Source of the DNA: Odobenus rosmarus divergens
Taxonomy: Eukaryota > Chordata > Mammalia > Carnivora > Odobenidae
NCBI RefSeq assembly: GCF_000321225.1
Contig: NW_004450661.1
Span: 1,874,525-1,938,524, forward strand
DNA: 64,000 nt
Reading direction: 5' to 3'
A program made the position numbers and the translations under genes. Of this stretch, positions 26,420 through 39,531 are shown in pieces. The notes under the pieces are model-generated. The model was not told the DNA's origin. It searched no databases and saw only the letters and a program-made list of their open reading frames with translations. Every line of letters begins with the position of its first letter. Within the stretch, counting starts at the first letter, position 1.

Positions 26420-27245
26420 CCCCACTCCTCCCCCCATATCCCCTAGTTCAATGTGTGGCACACGGGCTTCCTTGTTATCCAAGTGAGAAATCCTGCAACC
26501 CTCATCCACTCTTCCCTCTCCCCAGCCCCCAGCCCCAGCAAATCCACCATTTGTTGATTCGACTTCTTAAGAGAGTCAACTCCATTTACTTCTCTCCACC
26601 TGCCCACCGCAGTGTCAGTATAGGGGGGCCGTCCACCTGCCCCTGGAGAGCATGTCTCCAACCTCCTCTCCCTACCCCAGCCACCCCCCTGCAGTCACTA
26701 CCCAAGCAGTAACTACAGTCATCTTTCTAAAGTTCAAATCCGACTGAGCCTCTCTCCTGCTTTAAACCCCTCACTGGTTCCCTGAAATAAAGTCCAAGTC
26801 CCTTAACGTGGCTCCCAGAGCCTGCCATGATCTGCCCAGCACGTAGCTCCCGCCCAGCCTCGTCTCTGCCCGTGGCCCTTCTTGTTGTATTGCTCCGGCC
26901 GTGCCAAGGGGACACACTGCAGTTCTACAGATGCATTGTGCTCTCTCTCTGCAGGGATTTTGCTCGTGTTTTCCCTCTGCTGAGGACACACCCTTGTCCC
27001 TTCACGTCTCTCGTCTGTAGGTTTCAGCTTAGGTATCATTTCTTCCAGGAAGCCTTCCAGACACTTGAATACCGAGTTAGATACTTCTTCCACTGTATGC
27101 AAGTGTCTGCTTATTTGCTGCTCTCCCCCAGCAGCCTGGGAGCCCGCTGAGGACAAAACCCATTTTTGTCATTGAAATGCCCCGAGTGCCTAAGACAGCG
27201 ACTGGCCCAACAGAAGCACTCAAATATTTGTGTGTTGGATAGAGG
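26420..27245 (+). repeat. L2 LINE 3' end
   Basis: Long sense L2 3' region with 'taaagttcaaatccgactga', 'ccctgaaataaagtccaagt', 'tttcttccaggaagccttcc' and the terminal 'aaatatttgtgtgttggata'. It ends about 130 bp before the KCNH1 exon at 27374. Confidence 0.75.
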
Positions 27246-27284
27246 CGAGCAACTGGCCTTGCCCTGAAGAGCACTCTCTCCCTA

Positions 27285-27737
<453 letters not shown>

Positions 27738-27789
27738 TCAAGGCATGGGTAGACAGGACAGCCACAGTGCCTGTCCCAGTGCAGCTTAC

Positions 27790-28160
27790 CCTCTTATGGG
27801 ACAGTAAGCAGTGAGCACAGAAATCTGTGCTAAATGCTCAGAAGGGCCAGAAAGTCGGGGCTAGGAGTACGTGGGACTCTTTACATTGATAGTTGGGGAA
27901 GGCTTGTCTGAGGAGGTGACATGTAAGCTGACACCTGAAAATGTGTCAGAGAACATTCCAGCAGCGAGGCCAAAGCCGTGAGGGGACCCGAGCAAAAACC
28001 AACGTGAAAGAGAGGCACGGGATAGGAGATGAAGTTTCAGGAGAATGCCAAGTACACACGCACGTAGAGACCTTAGGTTATGAAAAGCCTTTGATTTCAT
28101 TCTGAGTGTGATGGGGACATACTGGAGGGTTGTGAGCAGGGGAGGGACAAGACTAGGCTA
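27790..28160 (-). repeat. L2 LINE fragment, reverse orientation
   Basis: 'gaggaggtgacatgtaagct', 'gaacattccagcagcgaggc' and 'ggttatgaaaagcctttgat' match reverse L2 phrases I recognise. Confidence 0.6.
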
Positions 28161-28394
28161 TCTTTGAAGAGGATCACCACAGCTAGAGAGTTGAGTTCGG
28201 GGGCCCTGACTATAAGGTGGCAAGGATGGAGCCAAGGAATTGGGTTAGCTCACTCCTGCAGGCAGCTCAGTGAGCAGTGAGGGGACCGGAACTGGGACGT
28301 AGTGAGGAAAGGTCCGATTCAGGATGTATTTTGAAGGTGGAGCTCACACTTTTGATGGTCTGAATATGTGTGTGGCTTAAAGAGGGTGATAAAG

Positions 28395-28815
28395 TAACAT
28401 TTAGTGAGCACTTACTCTGTGCCAGGCATTGCTAAGTGCTTTAAAGTCATTCATTCATTTCATATTTACTTACTGAGCACTTATGATACACCAGGAATCA
28501 TTCTAGGCTCTGAAGATGTAGCCGTGAACAATACAGTCAAAAACCCTTGCCCTTGCGTAACTTACCATCTTGTGGGAGGAGACAAATCATAAGCAAAATA
28601 AGTGAAGTTTAGCAATGATTTTACATTATTGTTATGTGCACTGAACAGCTAATTCAATCCTCACATAACCCGCTGATGTAAGTGCTAGTCTGCTACCATC
28701 TTACAGATATGGGAACTGGGAGGCATAGGGAAGATAAATAACTTCCCCAAAGTTGCACAGCCAGAAAATGGCAGAGCTGGGCTCTCAAACTAGGTAGTCT
28801 GAGTCAGAGCCAGAG
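28395..28815 (-). repeat. L2 end plus MIR fragment, reverse orientation
   Basis: 28395-28590 carries 'cattcattcatttcatattt' and 'gagcacttatgatacaccag', an antisense L2 end. 28630-28815 carries 'tcttacagatatgggaactg' and 'gttgcacagccagaaaatgg', an antisense MIR. Confidence 0.65.
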
Positions 28816-30294
28816 TTTAGATACTAACCATTTCCTACATTATGTGGTTGCCCAAAACAAAGGTATTTGTAATTCCACCCTTAGCATCTAGAAACTCAGG
28901 GCACAGTGAGAACTGTAAGAGGTCACGTGGGTCTTATCTTTCGAGAAAGGAAAATTTCTTAGCCTTTTCTAGGGAGAGAAATAGTTCCCTGGATTAAATT
29001 TTTACAAGAAACCATTGCATGGCCCTCCCATAACAAGCATTAAGTAACACAGTAGGACACCTTCAAGTGGAATTTTCCAGAGAAATTAGGAGTGTTCTTA
29101 AAATAATCCTTTGTCCCATCCTACCCTAGCGAGCAAAGCTGGGGGCATAAAATCAAACATGTTCAATGAAGACATTTCCTTGGGGTGCTGGTAACCCCTG
29201 CACCCTTGCTTCTCTGCCTTCACGCAGGCCATCTGCCTCTGCGCCTGGAATTCACCTTGGAATCTGGAAGTTTCTCAGGCTCCTTCAAAACTCTGCGCAA
29301 GTCTCACCTTGCCTGTGACCATGTTGCTCCTACCCCACCCTCACAGGCACCCTTGGGCTCTGCATGGATGCGAGTCCGTGGACAGAAGAGGTCCAACAGT
29401 CGAAATCCCAGCTCCTTCCCCTCCAAGTGGCCTAACCGCTCTACACTTGAGCTTCCCCTATAAAATGCACACTGCTCACACTGGTTCGGGAGGATTACGT
29501 GAAATGACATGTACTGGTACGTTTCCCCAGGGACAGTGCAGGACCCGGGAAAGGGGCTCCATACACACTGGTCTCCATGCTCTGTGTGCCTCTTCCTGCT
29601 CGTTCTGGGGTGGCGGGATGCTGAGGAAGTAAGCAGGATCTCTTCGAGAGGGGACGGAGCACTGACCGAGGCACAGGAGAATTCAGACAGCCAAAGCTTA
29701 GACTGAGCACTTGCTGAGTGTTTCCCTCCTTCCAGCTCATTGAAAAACAAGACTCCTGTAGAAATGCAGATTGAATTTGGATCCTCTTCTCCCCAAGCAG
29801 AACACCAGGGAGTGGAGAACACTTGCATGTCATGTCAAAACAGTACCCAGCAGTTCAAAACAAACATTTGTCCTCCAGGTAAGTTCACCTTTCAATATTT
29901 GGTTTCCCCTGGGCTGGGCTTTGCTGGAAGAGGCTGCTAGTGAACGAGGCCTTGGCATGGAGACAATGTTTTACTCATTGGCCCTGTTCCTGGATCCACT
30001 GGAAAGCACATGTGAGGAGAGGGAAGCTGGGGGTCAAACAACCCGGTCTGCCATGGCCATCAGGCATCTCTATCATTCTCCTATTGGCTCCACACTGGGC
30101 AGCTTAGGGGGTCCTGAGCCCTTCTCTCTGAGCTGAATGCTTCTCAGCTGCAGACCCCTTCCTGGGCACCTTCCCTTCTGTTAGGTCCTGAGGAGAGACC
30201 ATCCCTGCTGGTTCTTGAGGACCTCAAAGGCCACAGGGAAATGTCACCATGGAGGCTCATGGAAACTCCCCAGGCCGGACAGGACAGACACATG

Positions 30295-30515
30295 GTTGAG
30301 AGAATAGACTTTAAAATCAGGCAGACCCGGATTCAATTCCTGACTTAAACGTTTACTATTCCTGCGAACTTGAAGCCATACTTAGCTTCTTTTCCCAAGC
30401 CTTCAGTTTTGAACATGAGTACAGAATTCTTCTGAGGATTCCATGAACCGATATGTGGAAAGTACTGGAGCAATGCCTGGCACGCACAAGTGCTCACTGC
30501 ATGTGAGCTTTCACT
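30295..30515 (+). repeat. MIR SINE
   Basis: 'gactttaaaatcaggcagac', 'ggattcaattcctgacttaa' and 'aatgcctggcacgcacaag' in sense order. Confidence 0.75.
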
Positions 30516-31369
30516 TCTGATGTCGTTAGCACAGCGGAGCAGTGGGTCAGGCTGAGGGAGGCTCTGAAGTCCAGAAGGCCATAGATGAAGGGGCCTAGGA
30601 GGTTGGCCTTAGTACTAAAAGGCATCTAGTGTCCATGTGTCACAGACATGGAAACTGAGGCTCAGAGGAACAGGCGACATGCTCATAGTCACCAGCTGAT
30701 TGCCGGTCAAACGAGAGGAGCCCGGCACCGCCTCTCCCTCCCCCAGACACACACCCCTAGGCTCCTGTGGTCATCCCTGACCATTCTGACCCAGGATGGA
30801 GGGGACCACGGGACTGGACCCCTCCCCAGCAGGTGCCTGCCCCAAGCCTCTGCCAGGAAGAGCAACCACCCAGGCCAGGCTGGGCCCTGCAGTGAATTGC
30901 CACAGTATTCCCTCTTCCACCAAGGCCAGTACCTGGGGCAAATCCCAAAGCCTCTCAGGAAAGTGAGGCAGCAGGGAGGGGCAGGGCGGGCAAACGCTGC
31001 CAGGGCTGTGTCCCATGGGCAGCCACCCAGCCCAGCCCTGCAGTGGGGTGGGGAAGGGCTTCTTTCCAGACAACCAGATTTATAAAGCTACCCTGGCTCC
31101 TGGGAAAATCTCCAGGGCTGAGAGATCAAAGTTGCTTTCTGCTCCAGCAGCGGCCAGGCACCCACAGAACCTGCGTGCCTCGCTGAATGAAGCAAAAGCA
31201 CCAGACACAGTTATGGCAGGAGGTTGGCGAAGCCAGGGACTCAGACCCAGCCAACTGATGCCCTGCCTGGGTGAGAAATGAGGGCAACTCCATCTGGACT
31301 CATCTTCTCATCTTTCTTCCCTCCAGGACATGTTTTAAATTTAAAAAAAAAAAAAAAGTAATAGTAGGA

Positions 31370-31595
31370 AAAGCACAAGCTTCCAAGTCAGACAAAACCA
31401 GATTCAAATCCTGACTTTGCCATTCTTAATTCGATGACCACAGGCAGTTAACAAAACAAACTGGGCCTCTGTGTCCTCGTCTCTTGGGTCGAAATAACAG
31501 CGGCTCCCTCCCAGAGTTGCTATAGAGCATCCCTGAAGCGTGAATGCGGGGCCAGCACACAGAGAGCGCGATAAATACCTGTTCCTAATGCGCGT
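31370..31595 (+). repeat. MIR SINE
   Basis: 'gattcaaatcctgactttgc' at 31401, 'tgaccacaggcagttaacaa' and 'gataaatacctgttcc' near the end, in sense order. Confidence 0.75.
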
Positions 31596-32224
31596 TCAAG
31601 GCATGGTAGCTGGGGCTACGGTGGCGAGCTTAGTATGTTACTGTTGTGATTATGGCCAATCTTCAACAAAACGGAATTATCGTACCTTTTAAGTAGGAAT
31701 CAATTAAATTGAGTTCAAGTTTTCCTTTTAAACTGTCAACTCTCAACTAACTATTCTAATGGAGGAAGAGTACGAGCAAGGACAGCTGATCCAAAGTCAG
31801 CTGAATTTGGCTTTGAATGTGTTATATTTCTGCAACAGCATTATCCTTCTGTTTTTCTTATTCTGACAATGAAAGGAATCGGAATTCCCCAAGTACTTAA
31901 GAGATTGGCAGTAAAAGGAGAAGTGGGGTGGAAAACACTGAGAAGCAGAGAAAAATAGACCCAGGAAAACATGTTTGCTTATAGAAAACATACACAGGAG
32001 ATAATTGAGAAGTGAATAGGAAGTCCACTGTATCTTTTCTGTGTTCTTCCCAGCCCCCAAAGTTTCTTCACTTTATCGAAATTCATCTAGAATAATGCAA
32101 CTCTTAGAGAACAATAGGGATTTATGGCTGTTTCCATTTTACAGATGGGAAAACTGATACCTTAGCCTTACAGAGATGTCTAACTGATGTTTTCCTCAAG
32201 CCAATGAGGAGTAAGGCACAAGCC

Positions 32225-32415
32225 CTTGAACAGTATTCACCAGACTTGTCTGATGGAAAGGATCACTGGGGCACTTGTTAAAAATGCAGTTTTTTTCCTC
32301 ACACCTCCCCCTCCTCTAAATCCAGATTCCATACATCTGGGATAGAGGCTGGGAATCTGTGTTTAATGACCACGAATCCTGGGAATCTTATCAGAGCTGA
32401 GACTACAGTGAGGCA
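32225..32415. repeat. hAT-type MER element remnant
   Basis: 'tcactggggcacttgttaaa' and 'ggctgggaatctgtgtttaa' resemble MER5/MER20-type non-autonomous transposons. Ends are decayed. Confidence 0.4.
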
Positions 32416-32738
32416 ACAGCCTTGGGCTAAAAACTTACTAATCAAGACAAATTATAGTTTAATACAGTATTTTTAAAAATCAAAATTCATGCAAAAAAAT
32501 CCCCAATGAACAAAATATCGAAAATTTGAAGAAAAACAGAACCAGTGGCAATGCTGTACCATCTCAGAGCCTGAGGCCAAAGGAAAATCAGCCATGACGA
32601 TGACCTCCCCCCGGGATGGCCCTGAGCCTTGACATCACACAAGTCTGGGAAATTCCGCTCCAGACACTTAGACTTCCAATGCTTCTCTTCTCCAGGAGAC
32701 ACAGACTGTCTTTCCAGTTTCTTAAATAATGGCTCTTA

Positions 32739-33257
<519 letters not shown>

Positions 33258-33829
33258 TCAGAAGAACCTCACCCAGCAGCCTCTGGGAGTGGACCCAATT
33301 AAAGAGGCACCTGACAGCAGGCCACTAGGACAAACAGGTGGTAGGCAGGGCTAGGGTGGACAGGAACTGGCATCACTGGGGCCAGAGCTAAGAGGCATAG
33401 AACAGTGGCCGGGGGGTGGGGGGGTGCAGAGAGACACGAGCAGTGAGACTGCTTTATACTTCTTGCCACAAAAAGTGTGAGCCATACCTGAGGCCACCAG
33501 TCAAATGTGTTATTCTGTATCAGCCCAGTTCCCAGCCTATCAGCAAGTAATCTTTTTCAAGCCCTGCTAACGTGCCAAGAACTACACTACCTGCCGAGGA
33601 CAGGATGGTGTAGGAAACACTCAGTCTTGGCTCTCCTACAGCACACAATGTAGTGGAAGGACAGACCTTGAATACACCCTCACAAGTGATGAAATAATAG
33701 CAAGTCTGCCAAGAGCGATGAAGGATGTTATTTATAACTTGGCTTCACACTTATTGTTAAGGTACATGTAAATACAACAATCCACTCCACTGTGATGTGG
33801 CTCTTGGGGAGAAGAGCATGACTGTAATG

Positions 33830-34195
33830 TGGCAAAAATAAAATCAAATGCCTCTGAGATGTTAACAAGTACTTACGAGGCGCTCCTACAGCTCCCCCTA
33901 TTATTAGTGTCAGGAAGGAGGCCCACTATGTCTTCACAAACCCCACCTTCTACCTCTAACTCCCATTTGTCCTTGAAGGCTGAGCTCAAGGGCCGTCACT
34001 TCCAGAAATCCTCCCCATGAAGGTGACCATGACTTCCTAGGCTCGAAATGGTATATAAACCATTTTGCAACAATATGCATCTTCCTTTCCTTGTGCCTGT
34101 ATGAACTGCTTGAAGGCTGGACCCATCTTTTCCCCGCCATTCTATCCCCAGGAGCTAACACTGTACCAGTACCCAATAAATATTTGTCAAATTAT
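33830..34195 (+). repeat. L2 LINE 3' end
   Basis: 'gtccttgaaggctgagctca', 'ccagaaatcctccccatgaa' and terminal 'acccaataaatatttgtcaa' match the L2 3' end in order. Confidence 0.7.
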
Positions 34196-34239
34196 TTTTT
34201 AATAAATAATACATATATTATTATTTGTGAAGCTCACAC

Positions 34240-35525
34240 ACGTTTTTGCTGTTTTTTTAATTGAGTGATTGTTGAAATATAATAAACAGCACCCTTAAAG
34301 TATACAATCTGATAAGCTTTGAAATATGTGTACACCCACAAAACCATCACACAGTCAAGTCAGTGAACACTTCCTTCACTTCCATCACTTTCCAAAAAGT
34401 TTTGTCATGTCCCTTTACGCTTCTTCTTGTTCCCAAGTGATGGTTAATATTTTCTGTCACCATAGGTTAGTCTGCATTTTCAAGAATGTTCTATAAATGT
34501 AATCATACAGTATGTACTCCTTTTAAACATTTTATTTAGATATAATTCATACACCATGAAATATATCCATTTAAAGGTGTACAATTCAGTGGCTTTTATT
34601 ATATTTACAGAGTTGTGCAACCATTACTACGTCTAAGTTTAGAATATTTCCATCCCCTCCCAAAGAAACCCCCTACCCACGATCGGTCATTCCCCACCCC
34701 ATTCCCCATTCCCTAGCCCTCGGCAACAAGCAATCTGCTTTCTGTCTGTATAGATTTGCCTACTCTGGTCAACTCATATAAATTAAGTCATACAATATAT
34801 GAACTTCTACAACTTGCTCCTTTCATTTAACACAATGTTTTCAAGGTTCATCCATGTTGCAGCATGTTTTGTTACTTCATTCCCCTTTATTGTTGAATAA
34901 TCCACATTTCATTTATCCATTCATCATTTCACGGGCATTTGGGTCATTTACTTCTTGGCTATTATGAACCATGCTGTTATGAAGCATCATGAACAAGTTT
35001 TTGCATGAACATGTTTTCAGTTCTCTTGGGTAGACACCTAGGAGTGGAATTGCTGGGTCATCTGGTAACTATGTTTAACATTTTGAGGAACCGTCTTCCA
35101 AAGCAGCTGCACCTTGTTCTGTTCCCGTCAGCAGTGTATGAGAGTCCCAAATATCTCCAACACCTGTATGAGAGTTCCAAATATCTCCAACACCCCATCA
35201 ACACTTGTTATTGTCTGTCTTTTTGATTACTGCTATCCTAGGGAGTGAGAACAGCTATCTCGTCCTAGTTTGGATATGCATTTTCCTGATGGCTAATGAT
35301 GTTGAGCACCTTTTCGTGTGCTTATTGGTCATTCTTATCTATTCTTTGGAGAAATGTCCACTTAAATCTTGCCTATTTCTCAGCTGGGTTGTCATTTTAT
35401 TATTGAGTTGTAAGTGTTCTTTATATATTCTGGATATAAACCCTTTATCAGAGAGTTATGATTTGCAAATACTTTCTCACACCATGTGGGTTGTCTTTTC
35501 ACTTTTTTTTTGTCTTTTCACGTTC
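34240..35525 (-). mobile_element. Old L1 (L1M-type) 3' region, first part
   Basis: Reverse orientation. Old L1 3' phrases are 'tttagatataattcatacac', 'tgtacaattcagtggctttt', 'gttcatccatgttgcagcat' and 'gtggaattgctgggtcatct'. The open frame at 35205-35711 on the plus strand is antisense L1 and is not a gene. A younger L1 begins at about 35525. Confidence 0.8.
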
Positions 35526-35936
35526 TTTTTAAAATTTTTTTTAATTTTTATTAAAAAAAATTTTTTTTATATCGTTTTCCACGATTCATTGTTTGCATAT
35601 AACACCCAGTGCTCCATGCAATACGTGCCTTCCTTAATACCCATCACCGGGCTAACCCATCCCCCCACCTCTCTCTCCTCTAAAACACTGTTTGTTTCTC
35701 AGAGTCCATAGTCTCATGGTTCGTCTCCCCCTCCCGATTTCCCCCCCTTCATTAGTGCTCACCATAGCACACACCCTCCCCGATGTCTATCACCCAGCCA
35801 CCTCATCCCTCCCACCCCCACCACTCCAGCAACCCTCAGTTTGTTTCCTGAGATTAAGAATTCCTCATATCAGTGAGATCATATGATACTTGTCTTTCTC
35901 TGATTGACTTATTTCGCTTAGCATAATACCCCCTTG
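35525..35936 (-). mobile_element. Younger carnivore L1 3' end inserted in the old L1
   Basis: An A-rich tail complement at 35525-35570 is followed by the 3' UTR text 'aacacccagtgctccatgca' and 'atacccatcaccgggctaac', as in the L1 at 43619, then antisense ORF2 end up to 'cttatttcgcttagcataat'. The old L1 appears to resume after about 35936. Target duplication not resolved. Confidence 0.8.
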
Positions 35937-36560
35937 AAGGTGTTTGCACATAAACATTTTTAGTTTTGAGGTAGTACAATTCATCTATATTTTTCCTTTG
36001 TACTTTTTTGACTAGTTTCTTATACTCAGCATAATTATTTTGAGATTCATCCATATCGTTGCATTATGAATACTTTATTCCTTTTTTTAAGGGAAAAAAC
36101 ATTTTTTTGAAATAAGTATAAATTGACAGAAAGCTGCAAAGATAGTACAAAGAGATCCTGTATACCCATCGCCCCATTTCCCCATCGGTCACATCTTATA
36201 GAAGTAGAGGACAATGTCAAAACCAGAAGATTTACACTGCTATGAAGTATGTGTATAACTGTGTCATTTTATCACCTGTGTAGGTTCATGTAAGCAGCTC
36301 CCCATTCAGAACACAAAACTGTCCTATCACTGTAGAAATCTCTCTTATGCTCCCCCTTTATACCCACGCTCCCCCCGGGGAACCATGAGTCTCTTCTCTT
36401 TAATTATGCCATTTCAAAAACATTATATAAATGGAATCATGCAGTATGTGACATTTTGAGATTGGCTTTTTACACTTAGCAAAATGCCCTTGAGATGCAT
36501 CCATGTTGTTGTATCAATGGTTCATTCCATTTTGTTGATGAATACTGTCCCATTGTATGG
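35937..36560 (-). mobile_element. Old L1 region, continuation
   Basis: Resumes with 'acatttttagttttgaggta' and continues with 'gacagaaagctgcaaagata' and 'gagatgcatccatgttgttg', typical of degraded antisense L1 3' sequence. More than one old copy may be joined here. Confidence 0.65.
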
Positions 36561-38497
36561 AGAGGCCACAATAATTTCTTTCAAATGATCTTACTCAGGC
36601 TTAGCTTAAGACTGAGAGGGTAAAAAATCAGAGAGAAAGGCATGGATCTAGATGTGAGGGAAGGAAATCTTCAGTAGTCTGTCCACCAGGGCTGAATATG
36701 GATGCCCAAGACACTGAGGACAAAATTCCACCTGAGAAGAATTATAAATGAGGACTGGAAAGAGCACTGCCAGTTCTAGAAAGGTGCTGGGGAGTGGTAT
36801 CCGTCTGAACAAAAGAAGTGAAATAAAAGCAAAAGTAGTCAAAGCCTGAGTAATGCAGACATAGCCCTTGGAAGCTCATAAATAAGCTCATACACAAGAG
36901 GGTCAAATCTCCTGCTTCCTGCTTCCTGCCTCCTGCATCACCGAGTGTTCTCAGAACCAGCCTCCCAGGGCCCGGGCTGGCTCCCTTGTTCCCAGAGAGT
37001 CTGATTCTAACTCGATAAGCCTCTATGGCAGTCCTGGCTCAGCTCTATTTTCTGGTCCACAATGAACCAGAGGTCATGCATGAAGAGTAAGAGGTGCCTT
37101 TCTCAGGAAACTAATTTAATTTTGAGCTTAAAAATATAGTTACACCAAATCAATACAGTAAGAATAGCTCTCTTGTCCATGGCTTAAGAACGAGGCTCCC
37201 ATCGGAGGCACTGGTGTGCTGGTCAGACCATTAAGGCAGTGATGTCACATCTATCATTTACAACCCAGGGCTGCTCTCATGCCAGTCTGCTTCCGAGACA
37301 TTCTAGAAGGTTAAAGGTCCTCAGGAGGGCCCTATTTAATTATTATTGCTATTAGAAACATTATTACTATTAAAAATGGACAATCCGCTCAATGCCAGTT
37401 GTCTAATTTTATATGAAGTGAGGTTATACATTTTTCATGCATATATTTTATTTATTGATATCTCTAAATAAAGCATTATGCCTTTATTTAGCAACCTAAC
37501 TGGGATATGCCTTACATACTCACAACCTAACTGGGAGAGATTACATATAAGCCCAGCTATTGCTTCAATAGATACTTGAGTGTGATATGGGGAGCAAGAG
37601 AGGGAGACTGGAATGTCCCTGCTTAACAGAGCCTCACAGGGCAGATGATGCCCTGGGTGACTCTAAATGTGAATTAGTTGGGTCCCCCCACAGTAGGAAA
37701 GACCTTTCTCAATCCCAGGGCAAAATGCCAATTTGCCTAAGGGCAAGTTTCTTTCTCTCTTTGAGCAGTTTAGAATTAACACTGTATCAGAGCAAGAGCC
37801 ATGAGTCCCACTCAAAGAAAAACAAACATAGTATTCTCTGGCCCTCAATTAAAAGTTGCTGTATGGAATTTAGGGGAAGGATGGCAAAAATTTTTGTTTC
37901 CCTTTTTAAATTTTCAGGTTTATTTGGGTATACATACACATACACATAAAGAGTTAAATGGCCAAGACATCTTTTGAATTCTTTACTCCCCTAGATATTC
38001 TTTCTTTTCACCCAATTTTCCATTCTGCAGAAGCACCCATTTTCCATTATATTAACCTGATTGTTTTGCTATTGATCATTGATCTTCACAGTTCAAGGTC
38101 ATTCTCAAATCACCATGTCCTTATATTTCAGTTTTAGGAATTATCTGTTGGCCTCTGAGAATTTAGCTCTCTTCCCCCCACGGCCCTCCAATCTCACACT
38201 CATTTCCCACACCTCTTCCCATTGTCCCATCCTCCAACGTGGTTATAGCATCATCTCGGCTAGATAAATATCTGTGTGGATATTATTGTAACTGGATGAG
38301 AGATATTCACAGCTAAGCCACATGGGATATTCAGGTCACTTTTCCTTTTTCCTATAGCTAATAATGGTCTTTTCATTTGCTTAGTTTACTTATCACTAAT
38401 TTGACTCCAAATTCTCCCACAAATAAAGTCTCTTCTTAATACATTAAAATTCGTTAATTAGCCTATCAATTTCATTTCCATAAAGAAATCTCTCCTG

Positions 38498-38828
38498 AGG
38501 GCACCTGAGTGGCTCAGTTGGTTAAGCATTTGACTTTTTTTTTTTTTAAGGATTTTATTTATTTATTTGACAGCGAGAGATAGCAAGAGCAGGAACACAA
38601 GCAGGGGGAATGGGAGAGGGAGAAGAAGGCTTCCCACTGAGCAGGGAGCCCGATGCGGGGCTCGATCCCATGACCCTGGGATCATGACCTGAGCCGAAGG
38701 CAGACGCTTAACGTCTGAGCTACCCAGGCGCCCCAAGCATTTGACTCTTGAGGTCGGCTCAGGTCTTGATCTCAGGGTTGTGAGCTCAAGCCCCACATTG
38801 GGCTCCATGCTGGACATGGAGCCTACTT

Positions 38829-38860
<32 letters not shown>
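38498..38860 (+). mobile_element. SINEC, outer copy of a nested pair
   Basis: Head at 38498-38535 (gagggcacctgagtggctca), interrupted by an inverse SINE. It resumes at 38747 with 'cttgaggtcggctcaggtct' and ends in a long A/AAAAG tail. Target duplication aaagaaatctctcctg at 38482-38497 and 38861-38876, 16 of 16. Confidence 0.95.
38536..38734 (-). mobile_element. SINEC, inner inverse copy
   Basis: Starts with a T-tract (A-tail complement) at 38536 and ends at 'gagctacccaggcgcccc'. Target duplication aagcatttgact lies inside the tRNA-like head of the outer SINE, at 38524-38535 and 38735-38746 (12 of 12). Confidence 0.95.
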
Positions 38861-38867
<7 letters not shown>

Positions 38868-39453
38868 TCTCTCCTGGAGGCTTCTGAACCATTCCGTTGC
38901 CAGCTGTATGGGTGTCCCTGCCCCAGCACCCTGGGAAGGAGCTTCACTTACTTGGGTGAGATCCCCTGATTCCTGTATCTCATGTCTTTCACCCTCTTGG
39001 TTTACTTGTTTTTGTTGGTAAAAGACATCTTTTTATAGTTTTCTGAGAAAGGGTATATGGGAGCAAAATTTTTGAGACTTAATGTTTACTATTACAATCA
39101 ATTATTAGCTGAGCGAGGTGTAGAATTCTAGACGTGAAATCATTTCACTCTTTTCTCAACGGAAGCATGCCTCCATTGTCTTCTCTTGTTGTAAAGACAA
39201 AAGCATTCAGATCCTTCATCCTTCATACTGAACCTGTTTTTTCCTCTTGAGAAACTCTTTTTCCACAATGTTCTAAAAATTCATAATGGTGTGCCTTTTG
39301 CTGTGGCTCAGTTATCATCCATTGTGCTAGGCTTTCAATAAGTCCTTTCAATCCAGAAATTTATGGCCTACATTTCAAGGAAATTTTCTTGGGTTACTTC
39401 ATTTTCTTTCTTTCTTTTTTAAAACTTGCCTCCAGCAGATTAAAGTGAAAATT

Positions 39454-39531
39454 AAAGGGAAAGAGAGGAGAGGGGAAGAAAGGAGAGGGGAGGGAAGAGA
39501 GGAGGGAAGGGGAAGGAAGAGCAAAGGAAGT
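39454..39531. repeat. 78-nt uninterrupted purine (GA-rich) tract
   Basis: All positions are A or G on the plus strand, built from short GGGA/GGAA/GAGA units. Confidence 0.95.

Noticed and set aside
29304..29828. 174-codon open frame on the minus strand in intron 8
   Set aside because: Composition and content look like random translation. It overlaps another frame of similar length and has no known motif.
30648..31085. 145-codon open frame on the plus strand
   Set aside because: GC-rich intron sequence with low-complexity translation and no match to a family I know.
35205..35711. 168-codon hydrophobic open frame on the plus strand, looks like a membrane protein
   Set aside because: It is the antisense of an old L1 3' region joined to a younger L1 tail.
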